A stretch of DNA of 41,109 bases from Cesiribacter andamanensis AMV16 (GCF_000348925.1 NZ_AODQ01000031.1:1-41109), one strand, 5' to 3'. Counted from the stretch's first letter, positions 8,708-18,000 are shown. Notes: generated by a model from the letters alone, not told the origin. Made by a program: numbers and translations.

Positions 8708-9195
8708 TTACAATACTCGGATTTTAGTTGTGCAGCGGGTAAAAAACCGTTGTCGATCGCCTTTTGAAGGTTATCGCAGATCTTTTCGGGTTGGTTTGTT
8801 TCGGAATAGAGCATGGCCAGGTTCACATACACATGGGCATAGGCCGGATCCAGCGCTATAGCCTGCAGGTAATCTGCCTCTGCAGCGGCGGTTTTTCCCT
8901 GCAGCTGCCGGGTGAGCCCCCGGTTATTATAGTAAAGCGGCAGCGGGTCCAGGGCAATGGCAGCACTATAGTCGGCCTCGGCACCGGGCAGGTCGTTCAT
9001 TTTTTCCTTCACCAGCCCTCGCCGAAAATACGCCTCTACCAGACTGGGGTCCTTTTCAATGGCTTTGGTGAAGGCAGTGTGGGCTGCAGGTAAGTTTCGC
9101 TGCTGATACTGCTGTTTTCCCTCCTGCAGCAGGCTGGCCGGGCTGCCCTGCAGAAGCATAACAACATAAACAGCAAGGGACAATAACACGTTCAT
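8704..9195 (-). CDS. Exported TPR-repeat protein, first gene of protease operon
   Basis: The start ATG is taken at 9193-9195 because it gives a signal-like segment (MNVLLSLAVYVVMLLQGSPA). An upstream in-frame ATG at 9220-9222 would add nine polar residues. The 163-residue product has about three TPR units, at roughly residues 25-55, 58-90 and 92-125, with typical endings AIEKDPS, AIALDPL and AIALDPA. A fourth, partial unit lies near the C-terminus. TPR units bind partner proteins, and here the likely partners are the proteases downstream. The stop codon overlaps the serine protease start (ATGA). A well-spaced promoter lies at 9320-9350. Confidence 0.8.
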   Translation of the reverse strand: MNVLLSLAVYVVMLLQGSPASLLQEGKQQYQQRNLPAAHTAFTKAIEKDPSLVEAYFRRGLVKEKMNDLPGAEADYSAAIALDPLPLYYNNRGLTRQLQGKTAAAEADYLQAIALDPAYAHVYVNLAMLYSETNQPEKICDNLQKAIDNGFLPAAQLKSEYCK

Positions 9196-9222
9196 AATGA
9201 GTGGATTTTGGTTGTGAAGCAA

Positions 9223-9640
9223 GGAAGTAAAACGTAGTGTCTACCTCTTTATGCCACCACGGGCCGAATGTCATCAGCAAAGCACTTTATTGGTTTGCCT
9301 ACAGAAACCGAGCTGCGCCAAAAGGTAAATTTACATTTTCTGTAGACAAAACGTTAGCCCTCTACTCAAATATTATTATCGGAAGATGTAATGTAATTCA
9401 CCAATATTATTTTGCTCGTATCTAAGATAAAATATAGATTTGAGACGATTTTAATCCCGCTTTAATCCCTGTATGTTGCAGAATCAACCGTCTGCACTCG
9501 CAATCCCCATCCATTATCCAGTATCAGAACTCCGCAAGAAAAAAGGTGTGGCGGGCTGATGATGTATTACCGGAATTCGCATAAAGGGTACAAAGCATTC
9601 TAAAAGCAGAATTTATTTATCTACAAACCCCTAATTTCAC
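9223..9640. other. Intergenic region between the divergent protease operon and small exported protein gene
   Basis: The 418 bp are A+T-richer than the flanks. I see a promoter for the minus-strand operon (9320-9350). The stretch 9350-9640 holds no convincing open frame, RNA or repeat. The sequence immediately before 9641 is A+T-rich and probably contains the promoter for the small exported protein, but no good TAnnTTTG match was found there. Confidence 0.5.
9320..9350 (-). promoter_or_regulatory. Promoter of the TPR / serine protease / caspase / CHASE2 / FecR operon
   Basis: On the minus strand TTTG (plus positions 9347-9350) is followed after 19 bp by TACCTTTT (9320-9327). This matches the Bacteroidota -33 and -7 pattern (TTTG, 19-20 bp, TAnnTTTG) at all but the last base. 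The expected transcription start is near 9313, leaving a leader of about 118 bases before the TPR start codon. Confidence 0.55.
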
Positions 9641-10152
9641 ATGAACACAAAAACCATTTTCCGCGCCCTATTGCTCATGCTGTTCTTTGCATTTGCCGGT
9701 ACTCAGTTTTCAAATGCGCAGACAAAGCAGCCTGCCAGCCAGCAACAAAGAGGCGGTGGCGAAGCCAGCACAGCTACCAAAAGCAGAGGCGCGGACCCCG
9801 AAATCAAAGTAGCCAAGCCGCAGGGCAACGTAAAAGGCCAGCAGCCTGAGGGCTTTGTGCAGCCAATAAGAAAAAGGCGCCTACCCCCCGTGGTGATTAT
9901 GATTACTGCTCTGTAGTAGTAGACAACTACACCTCCTGGTGGCTGGATGTGTATGTAGACGGTACCTACAGAGGCCAGGTAAGCCCCTGGGGTGATGACT
10001 ATGTAAATGTGGGCGCCGGCAATACGAAAGTATACATCGTAGCTGAATTTACAGATGGCAGCCGCGTAACCTGGGGTCCTGTAACCAGAAGCTGCTATGA
10101 CCAGTTTGACCTGACCATCCGCGAAGGTAGCTACACCTACCAGGCGCGCTAA
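9641..10152 (+). CDS. Small exported protein of unknown function (one frameshift)
   Basis: The gene is read in two frames: 9641 to about 9885, then about 9890 to 10152. Adding one base in the C6 run at 9884-9889 joins them into 170 residues. The first part has a Sec signal (LLLMLFFAFAGTQFSNAQ) and a low-complexity linker rich in Q, G, S and K. After the join comes a compact domain starting RGDYDYCSVVV, with WWLDVYVDGTYRGQV, then VYIVAEFTDGSRVTWGP, CYDQFDLTI and YTYQAR. Two cysteines could form a disulfide. The strand pattern suggests a small beta sandwich. I do not recognise the family. A strong terminator follows at 10171-10200. Confidence 0.65.
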
Positions 10153-10170
10153 TACCGCAACTCTCACTAG

Positions 10171-10200
10171 AAAAGCCAGCTACCCGCTGGCTTTTCTTTT
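10171..10200 (+). terminator. Rho-independent terminator after the small exported protein gene
   Basis: AAAAGCCAGC (10171-10180) pairs with GCTGGCTTTT (10186-10195) around a 5-base loop, and T-rich sequence continues to 10200. It lies 18 bp after the stop codon. Confidence 0.85.
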
Positions 10201-10261
10201 CTACCTGCCGCATCTTTGCTGCCCGGCACAATCCACTGCCTGAAACCACTACCCTTCTGTT

Positions 10262-11221
10262 ATGAAACTACCCAAAACCCTGCAGCCCCTGCTGGCCCTG
10301 CTTTACCTGTTTGCCAGCGCCTGCACCAGCCTGCCGGTTGCCAATAAAACCGCCGGCGAACGGCTGGAAAGCAAGATCCTGAAACGCGCCCAACCCCTTG
10401 ACTTCTCTGCACTGGATGTGCAGGAGGAGCGCAGCCGGGGCGCCCTGGCGCTGGCCCTGCTGGGCAAAGGCCTGCCCATAGCCGTAGAGGGCATTAAAAC
10501 CCTGATCCGTAAAGACCAGGAAAAATACACCGCCAGCTACCAGCAGGTGAAGAGCAACCTGTACTTCTATGACAAGCCTTCGGCCATCAGCTCCCTTGAC
10601 CCGCAAAACATCCAGTTTGGCGGCCTGGAGCTAACCCGCTACATTACCCCAAAAAAGACCAAACAGGAGGAGGTAGCCCTGCGCATGCGCTTTGAGCTGG
10701 CCGATGATCCGCAAAGCCTCTACAACCTGCTGAACAACTCGCTCTTTCAGCTGCGCCTGAGTGAGCTTGACCTCAACTATGCCAAGGCCAAAATTCCGGC
10801 CGCCCGCTGGTACATGCCCTGGACGCTGATCTATGCCAATAATGACAAGCTGAACCTGGACATTGCCATTACCTTTTACGCTTCCTGGATCAGCGAGCAG
10901 GGACAGATCCACAACAACGAAAAACTGGGGCTTGCCCTGCTTACCCTGCGGGATATTCCCATTAACAACCCCCAGGCACTGGAGAATTACCAGAACAAGC
11001 TGCGCAACACCACCCTGGATGGCTACTTTTACCTGGTGCCCCGTTCGGCCGGCAGCTATGTAAGCGCCAACAAGGAAATTGCGAAGGGCTTTGGCCAGGG
11101 GGTATACTCGGTAGATATCAGCGTAACCGAATCGGGCCGGGAGAAATTTGTGAACCGCATCATCTTTGATAATGTAGATGATGCCCTGGACAAGTTGCCC
11201 AAAGCCCTTAACCTGCAATAG
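10262..11221 (+). CDS. Putative lipoprotein of unknown function
   Basis: The 319-residue product starts with a lipoprotein signal (LLALLYLFASACTS; lipobox cysteine Cys21). The next part has a short helix that may be membrane-associated (GALALALLGKGLPIAVEGI). The remaining 220 residues look beta-rich, with patterned strands such as LNLDIAITFYASWI and DGYFYLVPRSAG. No catalytic motif or known domain is evident to me. It stands between a terminator and the sigma factor gene on the same strand, so it is either monocistronic or the lead gene of the sigma factor unit. Confidence 0.7.
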   Translation: MKLPKTLQPLLALLYLFASACTSLPVANKTAGERLESKILKRAQPLDFSALDVQEERSRGALALALLGKGLPIAVEGIKTLIRKDQEKYTASYQQVKSNLYFYDKPSAISSLDPQNIQFGGLELTRYITPKKTKQEEVALRMRFELADDPQSLYNLLNNSLFQLRLSELDLNYAKAKIPAARWYMPWTLIYANNDKLNLDIAITFYASWISEQGQIHNNEKLGLALLTLRDIPINNPQALENYQNKLRNTTLDGYFYLVPRSAGSYVSANKEIAKGFGQGVYSVDISVTESGREKFVNRIIFDNVDDALDKLPKALNLQ

Positions 11222-11288
11222 CCGCTGGCAGGGGGAGCCCCCTGCACCGGATTCCATATATTCGCTTTTTTCCCTACTTTTATCAGGT

Positions 11289-11306
11289 GCCCTTTTTAAG
11301 AAGGGC
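11289..11306. promoter_or_regulatory. Inverted repeat upstream of the sigma factor gene
   Basis: GCCCTT (11289-11294) and AAGGGC (11301-11306) form a perfect 6-bp inverted repeat with a 6-base spacer, 27 bp before the start codon at 11333. It could be an operator or a 5' leader hairpin. Nothing else supports either role. Confidence 0.3.
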
Positions 11307-11332
11307 CCGTATAGTACCCTCACCCGTTCACT

Positions 11333-11917
11333 ATGTCTGCACCCGGTACCGCCAGCAGTCTGGAAGAAGACAGGCTACTGCTGGAACAAGTAAAAAGTGG
11401 CCAGGAAGCTCCCCTTGTTGAGCTCTACCGCCGGCTTAAGCCCGAGTTTGTCTACTGGCTGTCCTCTAATTACAGCCTGCCCTTTGAAACGGCCGAAGAG
11501 ATCTTTCAGCTGGTAATGGTGCTGTTTTATGAGAATGTGATGAACCAGAAGCTCAGCGAGCTCAACAGCAGCCTCAAGACCTACCTCTTTGCCATTGGCA
11601 AGAACAAGGCCCTTGAATTTCAGCGCAAAAAGCAGAAAATTTCCTTTATGGAAGACCTGAGCGTGTACCACGACCGAGCCGATGAGGCGATGGAAGAGCA
11701 GGAACTGGAGCTTCAGAAGGAAACTACCCTGCAGCAGGTGGCCCGGGCCATGGAAGCGCTCAATGAGGGCTGCCGCAAGATCATCAGCTTGTTTTATTAC
11801 AACAAGTCCTCTATGCGGGACATTATGGCCGCCATGGGCTATGCGACCGAAGCCGTGGCCCGCAACCAACGCTATCGCTGTGTGCAAAAGCTCAAAACCT
11901 TACTGCAAGCCTCATGA
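11333..11917 (+). CDS. ECF-type RNA polymerase sigma factor
   Basis: The 194-residue product has the two-domain layout of extracytoplasmic-function sigma factors. Region 2 (about 25-100) begins LVELYRRLKPEFVYWL and includes AEEIFQLVMVLFYENV and LKTYLFAIGKNKALEF. Region 4 (about 135-190) includes ALNEGCRKIISLFYYNKSSMRDI and a helix-turn-helix with MGYATEAVARNQRYRCVQKL. The sequence is divergent from typical ECF groups but typical of Bacteroidota sigma factors paired with TPR proteins. The stop codon overlaps the next gene's start (ATGA, 11914-11917), so the two are translationally coupled. Its regulon is unknown; the nearby protease genes are candidates (inference). Confidence 0.85.
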   Translation: MSAPGTASSLEEDRLLLEQVKSGQEAPLVELYRRLKPEFVYWLSSNYSLPFETAEEIFQLVMVLFYENVMNQKLSELNSSLKTYLFAIGKNKALEFQRKKQKISFMEDLSVYHDRADEAMEEQELELQKETTLQQVARAMEALNEGCRKIISLFYYNKSSMRDIMAAMGYATEAVARNQRYRCVQKLKTLLQAS

Positions 11918-12696
11918 CAACGCCAACCAGCGACGAGCTATACGACGCCTACTACCGCCAGGAGCTGTCCGCCGCCGATAAAGCTGCCTTTGAAGCCCGC
12001 CTACAAACGGATACGGACTTTGCAGCGGGCTATGCCGAATTTACCCGCCTTACGGCCGGCATACAGTATTACAACCGCATGCGGCTGGTGCAGGCCTTTA
12101 AAGAGGCCGATGCCCGGCAGGAGCCTGCCTCCCCCCTCACCTTCAGACGGGAAGAGGATACCCCCAAAAACGTTCCCCTATACCGCCGCGGCTGGATGCT
12201 GGCGGCAGCAGTAGTGCTGCTACTAGCCATGGCCGGAGCCCTGTTTTTGCTGGCTGACCGCAGCAGCGCCCCCGATCTGTATGCCGCCTACTATACCCCC
12301 CTGGCCCAGCTGGAGCTGGCGCACCCCCGGGGTGAAGATGAGAGCGCTGAGTTGAAGCAGCAGGCCGCCGCTGCCTATCAGCAGGCCGACTACCCCACAA
12401 GCCTGCAGCTGCTGGAAAAGGCCCGCCAGCTTGCCGGAGCCGATGGCGAACTCCTCTTTCTGCAGGGACTTAACCTGCTGGCACTGGAGCGCTATGCCGA
12501 GGCCGAGCAGGCGCTGCTACAGGCCAGGGAGTTCCGCTTCCGGCAGCAGCAGGACGCCCGCTGGTACCTGGCGCTAGCCTATCTGGCGCAGGAGAAGCGC
12601 CCGGAGGCCCGCCAGACGCTGGAAACCCTGCAGCAGAATGACGGCCCCTACCAAACCCAGTCCACAGAATTACTCCGACGCCTGGAGCAGGAGTAA
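11914..12696 (+). CDS. Single-pass membrane TPR protein, likely partner of the sigma factor
   Basis: The 260-residue product has a cytoplasmic N-terminus (1-90) beginning DELYDAYYRQELSAADKAAF, which resembles the short helical zinc-free anti-sigma segment of Bacteroidota proteins. One transmembrane helix follows (about 92-115, MLAAAVVLLLAMAGALFLL), then a C-terminal part with TPR-like helices (QQADYPTSLQLLEKARQL, ERYAEAEQALLQAREF). The layout fits a membrane anti-sigma or a signalling partner. The 4-bp overlap with the sigma factor gene supports a joint role. A terminator follows at 12731-12763, so the pair forms its own unit. Confidence 0.8.
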   Translation: MTTPTSDELYDAYYRQELSAADKAAFEARLQTDTDFAAGYAEFTRLTAGIQYYNRMRLVQAFKEADARQEPASPLTFRREEDTPKNVPLYRRGWMLAAAVVLLLAMAGALFLLADRSSAPDLYAAYYTPLAQLELAHPRGEDESAELKQQAAAAYQQADYPTSLQLLEKARQLAGADGELLFLQGLNLLALERYAEAEQALLQAREFRFRQQQDARWYLALAYLAQEKRPEARQTLETLQQNDGPYQTQSTELLRRLEQE

Positions 12697-12730
12697 TGCC
12701 CTGAGGCACCCCTACCTACAGCTATCCCTG

Positions 12731-12763
12731 AGAGCCGGTATCCCCTACCGGCTCTTTTTTTTT
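12731..12763 (+). terminator. Rho-independent terminator after the sigma factor / TPR pair
   Basis: AGAGCCGGTA (12731-12740) pairs with TACCGGCTCT (12746-12755) around a 5-base loop, followed by a nine-base T run to 12763. Confidence 0.9.
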
Positions 12764-12839
12764 AAGATTTTTTTCGCCTGACGGATGACATATCCCCTGT
12801 GTGCACATCAAGAGCTATAACACTTTAAATCCTACGGTC

Positions 12840-14006
12840 ATGAAATTTTCGCTTATGTCACTTCTGCTTACCGCTGCCCTGAGCCTGGGCTATATTCATG
12901 AGAGCACTGCCACAGGTATTCGCTTTGAAACGGACTGGAATGGGGCCGTGCAACGCGCCAAACGGGAAAACAAACTACTGTTTGTAGATTTTTACGCTAC
13001 CTGGTGCGGCCCTTGTGTCTACATGTCGGAGCGGGTATTTACCGATAAGGAGGTGGGTAACTACTTCAACCAGCACTACATTTCGGTAAAGATCGATGCT
13101 GAAAAAGAAGAGCAGGCCCTGGTGGAAAAGATCCAGCTGGAGGCCTACCCCACCCTGGTGTTCTTTGACCCCAATCAGGAAATCATCTACAAAAAAGTAG
13201 GGTCGATGTCGGCCCCCGAGCTCATCAGCATGGGCCGGCAGGTAAAGGATTTTCGCAGCCTGGGCAAGAATCCGGACCTGAAGAAAATGAGCCAGCCGGA
13301 GCTTACTACCTACTTGAGCATGCTCAGGGAGCAGGACTTTGCCCGGGCCAGAGACATAGCAGAGGGTCTGCTGAAAGGGGTCTCGAATGCAGAGCTGGCT
13401 GGTGAATTCAACCTCTTTCTGCTGACCAAGTTCGTGTATGACCCTGCCCATACCCGCTTTCAGTACCTGATGGCCAATCTGAGCAGCTTCAGGGAGCAGG
13501 AGGAGGTAGTGAGCCCCTACATCGAAGCCGTGCTGGATACGCTGATGGAACGGGCCGTGGCCCAACGGAACACCCGCCTGCTGGAGCAATATGCCACCAT
13601 CTACCATAGCTACAGCCAGGCCTTTGAAGAAGGTGCTTTTGACCTCCGCTACGCCCAGCTCCGTAGCAAATCGCTCTACTACCTGGGCATTGGCAATCCC
13701 GCCAGGGGCAAAGACTACTACCGCCAGCTGGTAGAAGGCTATCACTCCTCTGATGCAGAATCGCTCATCTCCGCGCTGCTTACCTGGCTTGACCAGGCAG
13801 AGACCGAGGAAGATAAGCAGGTGGCGCTGGACTGGGCAAAAAAAGCCTATGTGCTTGATAAAAACTTTTACACCTGCTACCTGCTGGCCCACACCATACA
13901 GGATGTTGACAGGGCAGCAGCCAGGCGCTACAACCGGGAAGCCCTGGAACTGGCCCATGATGAGGACACCCGCAACTGGGCCACCCGGCAGGGCAGCGAG
14001 CTTTAG
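12840..14006 (+). CDS. Exported thioredoxin-like protein with C-terminal helical repeats
   Basis: The start is taken at the ATG 12840-12842 because it gives a clean signal peptide (MKFSLMSLLLTAALSLGYIH); an upstream GTG at 12801 would bury it. The 388-residue product has a thioredoxin fold at about 28-130 with an intact active site Cys56-Gly-Pro-Cys59 (ATWCGPCVYM) and a cis-proline loop (EAYPTLVFF). Residues 150-388 are helical, TPR-like repeats. Family members reduce or isomerise disulfides in the periplasm, and the helical tail may select partners. It has its own terminator at 14056-14093. The neighbouring metallopeptidase is cysteine-rich and could be a substrate (inference). Confidence 0.85.
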   Translation: MKFSLMSLLLTAALSLGYIHESTATGIRFETDWNGAVQRAKRENKLLFVDFYATWCGPCVYMSERVFTDKEVGNYFNQHYISVKIDAEKEEQALVEKIQLEAYPTLVFFDPNQEIIYKKVGSMSAPELISMGRQVKDFRSLGKNPDLKKMSQPELTTYLSMLREQDFARARDIAEGLLKGVSNAELAGEFNLFLLTKFVYDPAHTRFQYLMANLSSFREQEEVVSPYIEAVLDTLMERAVAQRNTRLLEQYATIYHSYSQAFEEGAFDLRYAQLRSKSLYYLGIGNPARGKDYYRQLVEGYHSSDAESLISALLTWLDQAETEEDKQVALDWAKKAYVLDKNFYTCYLLAHTIQDVDRAAARRYNREALELAHDEDTRNWATRQGSEL

Positions 14007-14055
14007 GAGTGATAGACGCGTTGAGGAGGTAAACAGGTGTTGGTGTTGAGGGGAA

Positions 14056-14093
14056 AACCGCCTGCAGTTCATAGCCTGCAGGCGGTTGTTTTT
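14056..14093 (+). terminator. Rho-independent terminator after the thioredoxin-like gene
   Basis: AACCGCCTGCAG (14056-14067) pairs perfectly with CTGCAGGCGGTT (14076-14087) around an 8-base loop, followed by T-rich sequence to 14093. Confidence 0.9.
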
Positions 14094-14120
14094 GAGTGGG
14101 AACCGCTTGGCCACTATGCC

Positions 14121-14145
14121 AATTAATCAAATTTTTCAATTAATT
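14121..14145. promoter_or_regulatory. A+T-rich inverted repeat upstream of the metallopeptidase gene
   Basis: AATTAAT (14121-14127) and ATTAATT (14139-14145) form a perfect 7-bp inverted repeat with an 11-base spacer, 21 bp before the start codon at 14166. It could be an operator or part of the promoter; no TAnnTTTG match was found beside it. Confidence 0.3.
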
Positions 14146-14165
14146 TTACCGTATTCTGCCGATCT

Positions 14166-15041
14166 ATGAAGCCTCAGTTTTCCTCTCCTCTTCTGCTTGT
14201 ATTTGCTGCGTGCCTCACGGCCTGCTGCTCGCTTGGCTTAGGTGATTGTGAAGATGCCCTGGCCGGCTGCACCGATCCCAACTCCTTTAATTACAACCCT
14301 GCAGCCACCACATCAGACAATTCCTGTATTGACATGCGCGGCTGCAGCGGCTTTGTTACCGGCATGACCAACTCAGGTAGCATTACCAACACGCTGCAAA
14401 ACGCCTACTGGGACCAGAAGATGAGCGAAGAGTATGCCATCCAGCAGCAGTTTTTCTCCTGCTGCCCTACGCGCCTCCACATTCTGCTGGAACCGAATGC
14501 CCGCCAGAAGAATGCCTATGTGCCCTATGCCGAGGCGGCCATATATTTTGGCCACCATATGTTTTATTATACCATAAGCCAGTATGGCGAGCTGGCCGTA
14601 GCCGGCGTACTGGCCCATGAATTTGGCCACAGTACGCAGAATTACTTTGGCTGGCAAACCCGGGATATGTACTCAGAGCTGGAAGCGGATGCCTGGAGTG
14701 GCTTTTACATGGCCCTGAACAAGCAATGGGCCTGGAGCCAGATTCAGGGCTATTACAGCAATGTCTATGCTGCCGGCGACTACAACTTTAACTCCCCCAG
14801 CCACCACGGCACCCAGCAGGAGCGGCTGGCCAGTGCTTACCTGGGCGTAGAAACGGCGGTGGCGCTTCTGCAGTCGGGCACGGCTATGTCGTATCAGCAG
14901 CTGCACCAGCACTTTCTGAACCAGATTCGCACCCATATAGCCCCCCGCAACGGACGCCAGACCGGCCTCTTTGCCGAGGTGCAGTATCCCAAGAACCTGA
15001 GCCGGGCCTACATCCAATCCCTCTTTCCCTTTGCCGAATAG
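14166..15041 (+). CDS. Lipoprotein zinc metallopeptidase (neutral zinc metallopeptidase family)
   Basis: The 291-residue product has a lipoprotein signal (LLLVFAACLTACC). Residues 25-60 are cysteine-rich, with CTDPNSFNYNPAATTSDNSC resembling the short calcium-binding repeat common at the start of Bacteroidota surface proteins. The catalytic motif is HEFGHS (VLAHEFGHSTQN), followed about 20 residues later by ELEADAWSG. This pairing matches the HExGH ... ELxAD pattern of the YpfJ-like neutral zinc metallopeptidases, the last Glu being the third zinc ligand. It should therefore be an active periplasmic or surface protease. Only 45 bp separate it from the WD40-caspase gene, so the two are probably co-transcribed. 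Confidence 0.85.
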   Translation: MKPQFSSPLLLVFAACLTACCSLGLGDCEDALAGCTDPNSFNYNPAATTSDNSCIDMRGCSGFVTGMTNSGSITNTLQNAYWDQKMSEEYAIQQQFFSCCPTRLHILLEPNARQKNAYVPYAEAAIYFGHHMFYYTISQYGELAVAGVLAHEFGHSTQNYFGWQTRDMYSELEADAWSGFYMALNKQWAWSQIQGYYSNVYAAGDYNFNSPSHHGTQQERLASAYLGVETAVALLQSGTAMSYQQLHQHFLNQIRTHIAPRNGRQTGLFAEVQYPKNLSRAYIQSLFPFAE

Positions 15042-15086
15042 GCCTATCGCCGGCGCCTGCCCCCTCGCCTTCTTTCAGCCTGCCTT

Positions 15087-18000
15087 ATGAAACACCCCCT
15101 TCTTACCCTTGCCTTTCTGCTGCTGCTCTCCCTGGGCAGTAGTGCGCAGAACCATCAGCTCCTTCTCAACCGGGGGCACAACAGGCCCATCCGCAAGATT
15201 CTCTTTGTAGGGGATGGCTCCCGCACTGTATCGGCAGACCAGGGCGGCAAGCTTGTGCTGTGGGACATGAACCTGAACCTGGTGCTCCATTCCCAGCAGC
15301 CGCTCAATACCGACATCCGGCAGATGCAGCTGCTGGGCGATTCGCTGCTGGTGATCTGTGGCGATTACGGTCTGGAGAGCTACCGGCTTGGCAGCGGCAG
15401 CCTGGAGAAACAGGACAGCTTTGTCTACCCCTATGCCGCCTGTATGCAGGTGCAGCCAGACCACTGGAAAGTAGCCAACAGCAGCGGCCAAATCCTGTCC
15501 CTGAAACAGGGACCTGAGGGTCTCTATCCCACAGACACCCTCACTACCCAAACCGAAGGGCTCTTCTGGTTTCGTGTGCTCAGAGACAAGCTGTATACCA
15601 TTGGCCTGCATACCCATCAAGTACTTTCCCTCAGTGGCCGGGAGCTTTACCGGGGCCGGGCCCAGGCGCTGGCCTATGATTACAGCTGGAATGACAAAAC
15701 ACAGCAGCTGGTGGCTACCGGCGAAAACAAGCTGGTGGTTTTTGAGCTCACCAGCAAGAAGATTCTGACTAAAACAATCAGGCTGGAGGGGCTGGCGCTT
15801 TCGGTAAACTGGCTCTCTGATACCGAGCTGATGGCAGGCACCAATACCGGCACCCTTTACCAGCTACAGCTTGCCAGGGGAACCAGCCGGCGCCTGCTGC
15901 CGCAGGCGCCTGGCCGTTCGTTTACCGCCCTGGCCGTACAGCAGAACATGCTGGCCATTGGTGACTTCAGAGGGCAGCTGGAGGTACGGCTTCGGAACGA
16001 TCTGGAGAAGATCCTGCAGCTGGCAGCAGACGAGGCAGGCCAGATCACCAAACTGCAGTTTTGCCCTCGGGCAATTATCTGGCCATGGCCAGCCACGATG
16101 CCTATGGCGCCCCCTAAGCTGCTGGGACCTGCGCAAGGCCCGCATCATCTCCACGGCCACCGTACCGGCTCAGGCTAGTTATGACCTCCGCTTTGATGCC
16201 GATGAACAGGCACTAACCAGCCGGCACCAGGACCAGGGCCTGTACCGCCTGCACCTGCTGGAAAAGAACAAGCTGGATACGCTGGAACGCCCCCTGCTTC
16301 GCTTTGCTCCCGGCTACGGCCTGCAGCTGCCCGAGCAGGATGAAGGCTTCCAGAATGCGCTTATGATGCAGGAGCTGCAGCAACTGAGCGGCCAGCCGGG
16401 AGAATACAGCTTTTCGCTGGCATCGGGCAGCCGCCCGCTTACGGGCTATTACCGGGTACCCGACCCCGGCCAAAAAACAGGCAGCCGGCTGCCCTCGGCC
16501 CGGCTGATCGAAAGCTTATTTCGGCAGGCAGGGCTGGATACCCTGGCACTGGCTTTTGACCAGATGGAGAAGGATCTGCTCTATGCCAAGGCCAGCACCT
16601 ATGAATGGCCCCGCTTTCTGGCCTATGCCAGTGAGCGCAAGGTACCTGAGCAACAGGCCCGAAAATTCTACGGCCTCATCCGCGGAGGTGAAGAGCATAA
16701 ATACAGCCTGAGCCTTAGGGATGCGCAGGGAGATACGCGTTATCAGTACAGCTTCTCAAGCCCCCTTCAGTTTATCCAGTACCAGCAGGAAGGCGAAAGC
16801 CTCCTCTTTATCAGCCAGGACTCGGCCTACTACAGCACCCTGGCAACTACCCAGGCGCTGCCTCTGCCAGCCGGTCTTCTGACCGCCAGCCCTGAGCGCC
16901 TGCTGGTGCGGATGCATGGCCGCTGGCTGGCTCTCTCCCGCGGAGACCATGTTGCCCTTATCAACCTGGCCTCCCCCAAAATCCCCTGTTTCTCTACCAG
17001 CTGGGTAGCCACTACCTGATGCATGACAAAAACGGCTACTACCTGGCCTCTGGCAGATCTGCCCTGCTGGCGGCACAGCTAGAGGGCCATGTCCTGCCCA
17101 TTGAGAGTATCGACAAAACCTATAATCGACCCGACCTGCTGCTGGCCAGCCTGCCCAGTCCGGACAGCCTGCTGCTACACCTCTACCAGAAAGTGCGCCT
17201 TTTATCCAATCAGGCAGGTGCCGATACCAACTACCTGCCTGCCGAAGAAGGGGGCGCGTTATTGGTTACCAGACCTGTATACCCCCTACAGCTCCGGTAT
17301 GATCCTGAGCAAAAGCCCCGCTCAGTAGCAGTTTGGGTGAACGGCAGCGCCTATACGCCCGAAACGATTCAGTTTGATGATAAAAGCGGCACCGCCCTTC
17401 TGCACCTGGCCCTTTCAGAGGGCATTAACCGGCTGGAGTGGCAGCTGCGGCAAGCCGATGGCAGCAGCTCGCTGACCGCTACCCGGCATGTGTACCTGCC
17501 CCGGAGCGGCCAACAAAAAATAAGCTTTACTTTTTTGGAATGGGCCTTGCCCGCTATCAGAACAGCAGCTATACGCTCAGGTACGGCCCCAAGGATATCC
17601 GGGATGTGCTGGCTGCCCTGGCAACAAATCCTGCCTACGAGCTGGTGGTGGATACGTTAATGAACGAATCCGCTACGGCCGAGGCCCTGGTCCGCTGGCA
17701 GAAAAACCTGCAGCAGGCCGGGGTAAACGATGTGGTGCTGGTGTACCTGGCAGGCCATGGGATGCTGGACCCGGCCGGAAACTTCTACTTCGGCACCTAC
17801 GATTTTGATATGGCGGCCCCAGCCGAAAAGGGCATCCACCTGGATACCCTCAAAGCCCTGATCGCCGGCAGCACTGCCCGAAAACGACTGATGCTGCTGG
17901 ATGCCTGCCAGAGCGGCAACACGGAGTTTTACCAGCTGCTGGGTTCGGGCAGGCCGGCGGGCGCGGCAGCTGGATCCGTACTGGCCAGCCGGGGCGCCCG

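Noticed and set aside
17515-17525. Programmed -1 frameshift at the A6 run in the WD40-caspase gene
   Set aside because: The run does not fit a canonical X-XXY-YYZ slippery heptamer in the zero frame, and three other breaks in the same gene would need the same explanation.
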